A DNA stretch of 18,549 nt from Christensenella sp. UBA1782 (GTDB taxonomy: Bacteria > Bacillota > Clostridia > Christensenellales > DTU072): positions 1 to 18,549 of the forward strand of contig DCGI01000032.1 of NCBI GenBank assembly GCA_002315475.1, written 5' to 3'. Position 1 is the stretch's first letter. The number at the start of each line of letters is the position of its first letter. This document shows positions 14,997 through 18,549 of this stretch, piece after piece. The notes under the pieces are model-generated. The model did not search any database, was not told the DNA's origin, and was given only the letters and a program-made list of their open reading frames with translations. The translations under genes were made by a program, and so were the position numbers.

Positions 14997-15467
14997 ATGA
15001 TACGTCACGAAATTCCGCCGTTCTTCGATGAAGAATCACGCATACTGATTCTCGGTTCCTTTCCGTCACCGAAGTCAAGGGAAACGGGTTTTTATTACGG
15101 GCATCCGCAAAATCGTTTTTGGAAAGTGCTTGCCGGCATTTTTCAAGAAGTCGTACCTTCTTCGCAAGAAGAAAAGAAAGCCTTTTTGAAAAGGCACAAA
15201 ATAGCTCTGTGGGATGTCATTTCTTCGTGCGATATCGTCGGTGCGGGAGATAATACAATTAAAAACGCCGTACCGAATGATTTTTCGAAGATAACGACGA
15301 ATGCCGCAATTTCCCAAGTTTTTACGACGGGAAAGCTGGCGGGAGAATTGTATAAAAAGTTTTCGGGTTCGGAAAGCATCGTTTTACCGTCACCGTCACC
15401 CGCAAACTGTGCGCAATCGTTGGAAAAACTTTTGGAAAGTTATTCCGTCATTAAGAAGTATTTGTAA
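14997..15467 (+). CDS. DNA-deoxyinosine (hypoxanthine) glycosylase, uracil-DNA glycosylase superfamily
   Basis: 156 residues, a typical length for this small glycosylase family. The protein excises deaminated bases, hypoxanthine and possibly uracil, from DNA to start base-excision repair. Visible motifs are ILILGSFPS (residues 16-24), GFYYGHPQNRFW (31-42) with Asn39 as the likely catalytic residue of this family, ALWDVI-x-SC-x-IVG (70-82), and LPS-x-SPAN (130-137), equivalent to the second active-site motif of the superfamily. The start is set by the conserved N-terminus (residues 1-10 already fit the family) although no ribosome binding site precedes it. The Nudix gene begins 10 nt after its stop, pointing to one operon. 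A Mug-like mismatch-specific activity is the main alternative; superfamily membership is secure. Confidence 0.88.
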   Translation: MIRHEIPPFFDEESRILILGSFPSPKSRETGFYYGHPQNRFWKVLAGIFQEVVPSSQEEKKAFLKRHKIALWDVISSCDIVGAGDNTIKNAVPNDFSKITTNAAISQVFTTGKLAGELYKKFSGSESIVLPSPSPANCAQSLEKLLESYSVIKKYL

Positions 15468-15477
15468 TGAGGTGTTT

Positions 15478-16404
15478 ATGACCATTCAAGACGTTGTCGG
15501 AGCCATTATTATCCGCGATAACAAGGTTTTCTCCGCAAAAAGAGGAGAAAGTAAATATGCCTACGTGGCACATAAGTATGAGTTTGTCGGGGGAAAGCGA
15601 GAGAACGGAGAAACGTGCGAAAATGCCTTGGTGCGGGAATGTCGGGAAGAAATGGATGCCAAAATAGAAATTTTGTATCCGTATATGACTTTCAAATACG
15701 ATTATCCCGATTTTTCCATGTATTTACATACCTACGTTTGTACCCTCTGCGAAGAGCCGAAAATGTTGGAACACGAAAACTTCACCTGGATCGATATTGC
15801 CGATCTCAAAGAGGAGGAGTGGGCACCTGCCGACGCCACCGTTATTTCTCGCTTAAAACTTGCCTACGGGGACTTGACCGAAAGACCGATTCACGAAGAA
15901 AGCGTTTTTTCGGGGAGAATTTTGAACGTTCATCGGGATACCGTACTTCTTCCCAACGGCAAACAAGCCACACGAGAAAAGATTTTGCACATCGGCGCTT
16001 CCGCCGTCCTTGTGGTGGGAGAACGGGATATAACCTATTTATGCAAACAATTCCGTTATTCGGTGGGAAAAACCATGTTGGAAATACCGGCAGGCAAGAG
16101 AGATTCCTTCGACGAAGATTACGAAGATACGGCGCGAAGAGAATTATCGGAGGAGTTGGGTGTCGTGGATGCCGACCTGACTTTTCTCGGATTTATGTAT
16201 CCGGCTTTGGGGTATAGCGATGAAAAAATCGCTTTATACCTTGCCGAGCATCCCATTTGGGGCGAACAACACTTGGACGAAGACGAGTTCTTAAACGTTC
16301 AGGCAATGCCCCTTCAAGAAGCCGTAAAAATGGCGGAAAGCGGAGAAATCGAAGACTCTAAGACAGTTGTTGCCCTTCTTCGATATCAAGCAAGAAGAAA
16401 ATAA
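15478..16404 (+). CDS. Double Nudix hydrolase: MutT/NudG-like domain fused to ADP-ribose pyrophosphatase-like domain
   Basis: 308 residues. The start is ATG 15478, preceded by TGAGGTG; the longer frame reaching back to 15301 overlaps the glycosylase gene and is not used. Residues 1-125 form a MutT/NudG-like domain (oxidised or modified nucleotide pyrophosphohydrolase type), with Nudix box Gly39...Glu45...R53-E54-x-x-E57-E58; the usual Gly after EE-x is Asp60. Residues 135-308 form an ADP-ribose pyrophosphatase-like domain with 'EIPAGK' and a Nudix box Gly206...R221-E222-L-S-E225-E226-L-G, one residue longer than usual between Gly and the first Glu, then 'YPALGYSDE'. All metal-binding Glu residues of both boxes are present, so both domains could be active. 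Fusion of the two in one chain is uncommon. The neighbour suggests nucleotide-pool cleaning; substrates are inferred. Confidence 0.87.
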   Translation: MTIQDVVGAIIIRDNKVFSAKRGESKYAYVAHKYEFVGGKRENGETCENALVRECREEMDAKIEILYPYMTFKYDYPDFSMYLHTYVCTLCEEPKMLEHENFTWIDIADLKEEEWAPADATVISRLKLAYGDLTERPIHEESVFSGRILNVHRDTVLLPNGKQATREKILHIGASAVLVVGERDITYLCKQFRYSVGKTMLEIPAGKRDSFDEDYEDTARRELSEELGVVDADLTFLGFMYPALGYSDEKIALYLAEHPIWGEQHLDEDEFLNVQAMPLQEAVKMAESGEIEDSKTVVALLRYQARRK

Positions 16405-16409
16405 TCTGT

Positions 16410-16928
16410 ATGAAAAAAATATGGCAAAACCTTCCAGGGTTTTTCCCTTCACCGAAGGCGTATTTATCATCACTGGTGCATTATAATCCGAAAAGCAAAG
16501 ACGCTCGTATATGGGAATTGGACGTTTTGCGGGGACTTGTCATTCTGTACTTGACTTTTGACGGTTTTTGTCGGATTATATTTCGTTTCCCTATCTCGTG
16601 GCAAACGGAATTCGGGAAAGGTTTTTATTCCTTCCTCGTGCAATACAACGGAGGTGCCTTTCAAAGCGGCGTCAACCCGTTTGTAAACTATTTTTTGTGT
16701 TTTTTGTCGGGTATCACTACTTGCTTGACGGGAAGTCCTTTGCGGAAAACGGGTAGGTTTGCCCTTTTCTATTTGGCTTGCTGGGGCACGCTTTGGTTTC
16801 GTATCTGTTGCAAGAGTATTGCTACGGGTACGTATTGTTTGATATTCTTGCCGTCCTTGCCGTCAGCAATCTGCTATGGCTGTTTTTGGATGTCGTTCGT
16901 TGTCCGACGTGGTTGCGGGCGATTATGA
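16410..16928 (+). CDS. HGSNAT/DUF1624-family membrane protein, N-terminal fragment of a frameshifted gene
   Basis: The ATG at 16410 is 5 nt after the Nudix stop, which suggests translational coupling; no good ribosome binding site is visible. The first 125 residues align with the next gene: IWELDVLRG, a first membrane helix, then 'FLCFLSGI-x-x-x-L'. After the GGGG run at 16783-16786 the frame is lost and the last 47 codons are out-of-frame; homology resumes in the ORF 16778-17284. Adding one base at the run gives a full-length protein of about 291 residues. The family takes its name from heparan-alpha-glucosaminide N-acetyltransferase, a membrane enzyme that moves an acetyl group across the membrane. 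In this copy the residue matching His58 of the next gene is Gly52 (FDG instead of LDH). A decayed paralog or a sequencing deletion are both possible. Confidence 0.75.
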   Translation: MKKIWQNLPGFFPSPKAYLSSLVHYNPKSKDARIWELDVLRGLVILYLTFDGFCRIIFRFPISWQTEFGKGFYSFLVQYNGGAFQSGVNPFVNYFLCFLSGITTCLTGSPLRKTGRFALFYLACWGTLWFRICCKSIATGTYCLIFLPSLPSAICYGCFWMSFVVRRGCGRL

Positions 16929-17284
16929 CCGTTTTATTGTTTTGTATCGGCGTTACGTTCCATTATAATACCTTTATGTCCGGTGAGGATTTCGGTGTGG
17001 AACAGACTTTTCTGTCCCTCTTCCTTTATAACAGAAACGGGTATTTGGTTGCGGGTGAATTCTTTCAACCGCTTTTACCCCATCTCGGTTTCTTTATGCT
17101 CGGAGGTATTTTGGGTAAATACCTGTACGCCGATAAAAAGACCTTGACAAAGCGTGCGCAACCGCCGAAAGCTTTGTATCCCGTCGTGTTCTGCGGAAAG
17201 CACTATTGCGCCGTTCTGTTGCTGGTGCCTGCCGTTTTGGTGGGAATCGTTTATGCGATTATCGCCATCGTTCGTCTTGTTTAA
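16778..17284 (+). CDS. HGSNAT/DUF1624-family membrane protein, C-terminal fragment of the same frameshifted gene
   Basis: This frame carries the second half of the paralog: a hydrophobic segment, 'LFLDVVRCPTWLR', a helix, 'FLSLFLYNRNG', then LLPHLGFFMLGGILGKYLY, and a last membrane helix. Each element has a counterpart in the downstream gene at the same spacing. The ATG at 16778 lies upstream of the frame break and lacks a ribosome binding site, so it is not a genuine start. The stop is TAA 17282-17284, followed at once by the AAGGA of the next gene. Confidence 0.72.
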   Translation: MLGHALVSYLLQEYCYGYVLFDILAVLAVSNLLWLFLDVVRCPTWLRAIMTVLLFCIGVTFHYNTFMSGEDFGVEQTFLSLFLYNRNGYLVAGEFFQPLLPHLGFFMLGGILGKYLYADKKTLTKRAQPPKALYPVVFCGKHYCAVLLLVPAVLVGIVYAIIAIVRLV

Positions 17285-17287
17285 GGA
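17283..17287 (+). promoter_or_regulatory. Ribosome binding site for the second HGSNAT/DUF1624 gene
   Basis: AAGGA overlaps the stop codon of the preceding gene and lies 8 nt before the ATG at 17296. It selects this start over the upstream-extended frame beginning at 17206. Confidence 0.75.
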
Positions 17288-17295
17288 TTTTTATT

Positions 17296-18192
17296 ATGGA
17301 TCTTGCAAAGAAACAGAGTTTGGCAAAAAAAAGAATGGTAGAGTTTCTAAAAAGACGGTGGGTATCCTTTCGTTCGTTTTTCCGATACAACGATCCGGAA
17401 GGTAAACCGCGCGTGTGGGAATTGGATTTACTTCGAGGCATCATTCTTCTGATCGTAACGTTGGATCACGTTTGTAACTTTATTTATGCCTTCAAGGTTT
17501 TACCTTTTGAAACGGAATTCGGCTTAAAAATCATGGAATATGCCGGAGCGTACTGTAATTTCGTATTCCGTCATGCCATACAACCGTACGGACTGTTTTT
17601 GCTTTGTTTTTTATCGGGAATCAATCGAAGCCTCAGTCATAGCACCCTTTTGAAGATGGTTCGGTTTTGTCTGTTTTCGGGACTTTTTATGGGCGGTTAT
17701 GCTTTTGCAAAAGTCCTTTTCCCCGATTTGATTGCCACCTATTTGATTTTTAACATAATACCCGTATTGACCATCTGCTTCGTCGTATGGTGGGTTCTGG
17801 ATTTGGTAAAATGCCCCGATTGGGTACGTTGTACGTTGGGATTTATCGTTACGCTCATCGGATTGACCTTCTATTATAAGTATTACGCCATGGGAAACAG
17901 TGTCGTAGAAAACGACTTTTTGTCTTTACTCGTCTATAATTCGCATGGTGTGTCCCTTTCACCCGATAATTTTGAACCCCTTCTGCCGCATCTCGGCTTT
18001 TTCTTATTGGGAGGCGTGTTGGGAAAGTATTTGTATAAGAACAAAAAAACCCTTACGAAACATACCTACCCGCCCAAAATCCTTAGACCGATTCTTATCG
18101 TCGGAAAACACTCGTTGGCTGTCTACCTTCTGGCTCCCGTCGTAATTTTGGGATTGGCGTGGATTATCATACAAATCGTCCACTTGTTTTGA
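17296..18192 (+). CDS. HGSNAT/DUF1624-family membrane acyltransferase-like protein (intact paralog)
   Basis: 298 residues, intact. A basic cytoplasmic N-terminus of about 38 residues leads into 'VWELDLLRGI' and a helix containing Leu-Asp-His58, the conserved opening of the heparan-alpha-glucosaminide N-acetyltransferase catalytic (DUF1624) family. Six or so further hydrophobic segments follow, including 'LFLLCFLSGINRSL' (100-113), residues 144-170, 177-197, LLPHLGFFLLGGVLGKYLY (229-247) and a C-terminal helix at 271-298. The family acetylates sugars or similar acceptors using acetyl-CoA, with transfer across the membrane; the acceptor here is unknown. It is 11 nt downstream of a frameshifted paralog and probably the last gene of the operon that starts at 14997. 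No U-tract terminator is evident after it. Confidence 0.85.
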   Translation: MDLAKKQSLAKKRMVEFLKRRWVSFRSFFRYNDPEGKPRVWELDLLRGIILLIVTLDHVCNFIYAFKVLPFETEFGLKIMEYAGAYCNFVFRHAIQPYGLFLLCFLSGINRSLSHSTLLKMVRFCLFSGLFMGGYAFAKVLFPDLIATYLIFNIIPVLTICFVVWWVLDLVKCPDWVRCTLGFIVTLIGLTFYYKYYAMGNSVVENDFLSLLVYNSHGVSLSPDNFEPLLPHLGFFLLGGVLGKYLYKNKKTLTKHTYPPKILRPILIVGKHSLAVYLLAPVVILGLAWIIIQIVHLF

Positions 18193-18262
18193 CCTTACCG
18201 TTCCATTACGGGCAAGAGGGGAGAGTATAACACTTTTTTCTTTACAAACTACTAAAAAGTAT
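18193..18262. other. Intergenic spacer, no feature recognised
   Basis: It contains only a weak 4-bp hairpin (CCGT/ACGG near 18199-18212) without a following T run, and a purine-rich patch. I see no clear terminator for the upstream operon. Confidence 0.6.
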
Positions 18263-18291
18263 TTGACAAACGGGACGATAATTACTATAAT
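18263..18291 (+). promoter_or_regulatory. Perfect consensus sigma-A type promoter
   Basis: TTGACA (18263-18268), 17-nt spacer, TATAAT (18286-18291): an exact match in both boxes and spacing. Expected start of transcription is near 18298. The -35 region and the bases after it (TTGACAAACGG-x-AC) are the same as in the promoter at 14961. Confidence 0.88.
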
Positions 18292-18297
18292 ATCATA

Positions 18298-18549
18298 CGT
18301 ACCGATTAGGGTGGCAAGGGACAATGTCGCATGACGATATCGCTCGATGCCGAACGTGGTCGGCGCAATACGGTTCGATAGAACAATATCTACGTAATCG
18401 TATATCCTAAACAGTCCATGCCGATATGGCTCAGTTGGCGCGACGCGTTAAGACGACACCACGGTGCGGTGTCGGTAGCCAAAGCGGACAAAGGCTGTGC
18501 CTGCAGTCGGGCAAGCACGCCTGAGAAGGATGAACATAATAACTTAAAA
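18298..18549 (+). ncRNA. Candidate structured non-coding RNA or long structured 5' leader, unidentified, may run past the window end
   Basis: No supportable ORF lies in this stretch, but it follows a perfect promoter and is dense in inverted repeats that nest sensibly. TTAGG (18306-18310) can pair with CCTAA (18406-18410), enclosing the hairpins GCCGA/TCGGC (18349-18364), GTTC/GAAC (18373-18384) and TACG/CGTA near 18391-18402. GTCC (18413-18416) can pair with GGAC (18486-18489), enclosing TGGCT/AGCCA (18427-18431 with 18477-18481) around a GCG/CGC mini-hairpin and a 7-bp hairpin CGACACC/GGTGTCG (18454-18474). A last hairpin AGGC-GTGC / GCAC-GCCT spans about 18492-18522. No terminator is seen before the end of the window. 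I could not match it to RNase P, tmRNA, SRP, 6S RNA or a riboswitch I know. Confidence 0.45.

Noticed and set aside
15301..15477. N-terminal extension of the Nudix protein
   Set aside because: It lies inside the glycosylase gene in another frame, and the Nudix domain homology starts right after the ATG at 15478.
18306..18330. T-box leader motif (AGGGTGG)
   Set aside because: The seven bases match the start of a T-box, but the following bases do not, the motif sits only about 10 nt after the transcription start, and no terminator/antiterminator follows.
18371..18386. LexA/SOS operator (GTTC-N4-GAAC)
   Set aside because: The half-sites are in the wrong orientation for GAAC-N4-GTTC, and it lies downstream of the promoter in a position better explained as an RNA hairpin.
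18420..18480. A functional tRNA-Thr gene
   Set aside because: The 5' half looks right but there is no D-stem partner, no T-arm (GTTCGA-type loop), no 3' acceptor strand or CCA, and the anticodon loop lacks U33.
18516..18549. Short ORF or gene start (ATG at 18530 after GAGAAGG)
   Set aside because: The frame has only five codons before a stop, and the purine-rich tract directly abuts the ATG. It could at most be a leader peptide of something outside the window.
1..18549. CRISPR array, insertion sequence or prophage genes
   Set aside because: No regularly spaced short direct repeats, transposase or integrase motifs, or phage structural genes were seen on either strand.

Overview
The window looks like a chromosomal fragment of an uncultured, gut-type member of the Bacillota (Clostridia-like). 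This is inferred from GC content in the mid-40s, TTGACA/TATAAT-type promoters, an AAGGAGG ribosome binding site, and a very large BspA-type leucine-rich-repeat / InlB-repeat surface protein. No rRNA or marker gene is present to fix the genus.

Positions 1-13401 are almost entirely one giant surface-protein gene whose 5' end lies outside the window. It encodes at least about 4,460 residues. The order is BspA-type leucine-rich repeats, an InlB-type repeat, six beta-helix cassettes mostly separated by Ig-like 'QWY' domains, a second InlB-type repeat, a set of alternating beta-sandwich repeats, and three C-terminal membrane helices. The reading frame breaks near 11799, so the gene appears as two overlapping ORFs (3-11900 and 11839-13401). 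A strong hairpin terminator, usable from both sides, follows at 13419-13454.

Positions 13489-14834 (minus strand) hold two co-directional genes of the YbjN-like family: a single-domain protein and a tandem two-domain protein. They converge on the giant gene and share the 14835-14996 intergenic region with the divergent plus-strand operon.

Positions 14961-18192 (plus strand) hold an apparent operon. It starts with a consensus promoter placed so close to the first ATG that the message is probably leaderless. The genes are a hypoxanthine/deoxyinosine-type DNA glycosylase, a protein with two fused Nudix domains, and two tandem paralogous membrane proteins of the HGSNAT/DUF1624 acyltransferase family. 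The first paralog is frameshifted at a G run and lacks a histidine kept in the second. The first two genes fit a shared theme of damage removal from DNA and from the nucleotide pool (inference).

Positions 18193-18549 contain no supported protein gene. They hold a perfect consensus promoter (18263-18291) followed by about 250 nt rich in nested inverted repeats. This is best explained as an unidentified structured non-coding RNA or long leader. One segment resembles the 5' half of a threonine tRNA, but there is no complete tRNA.
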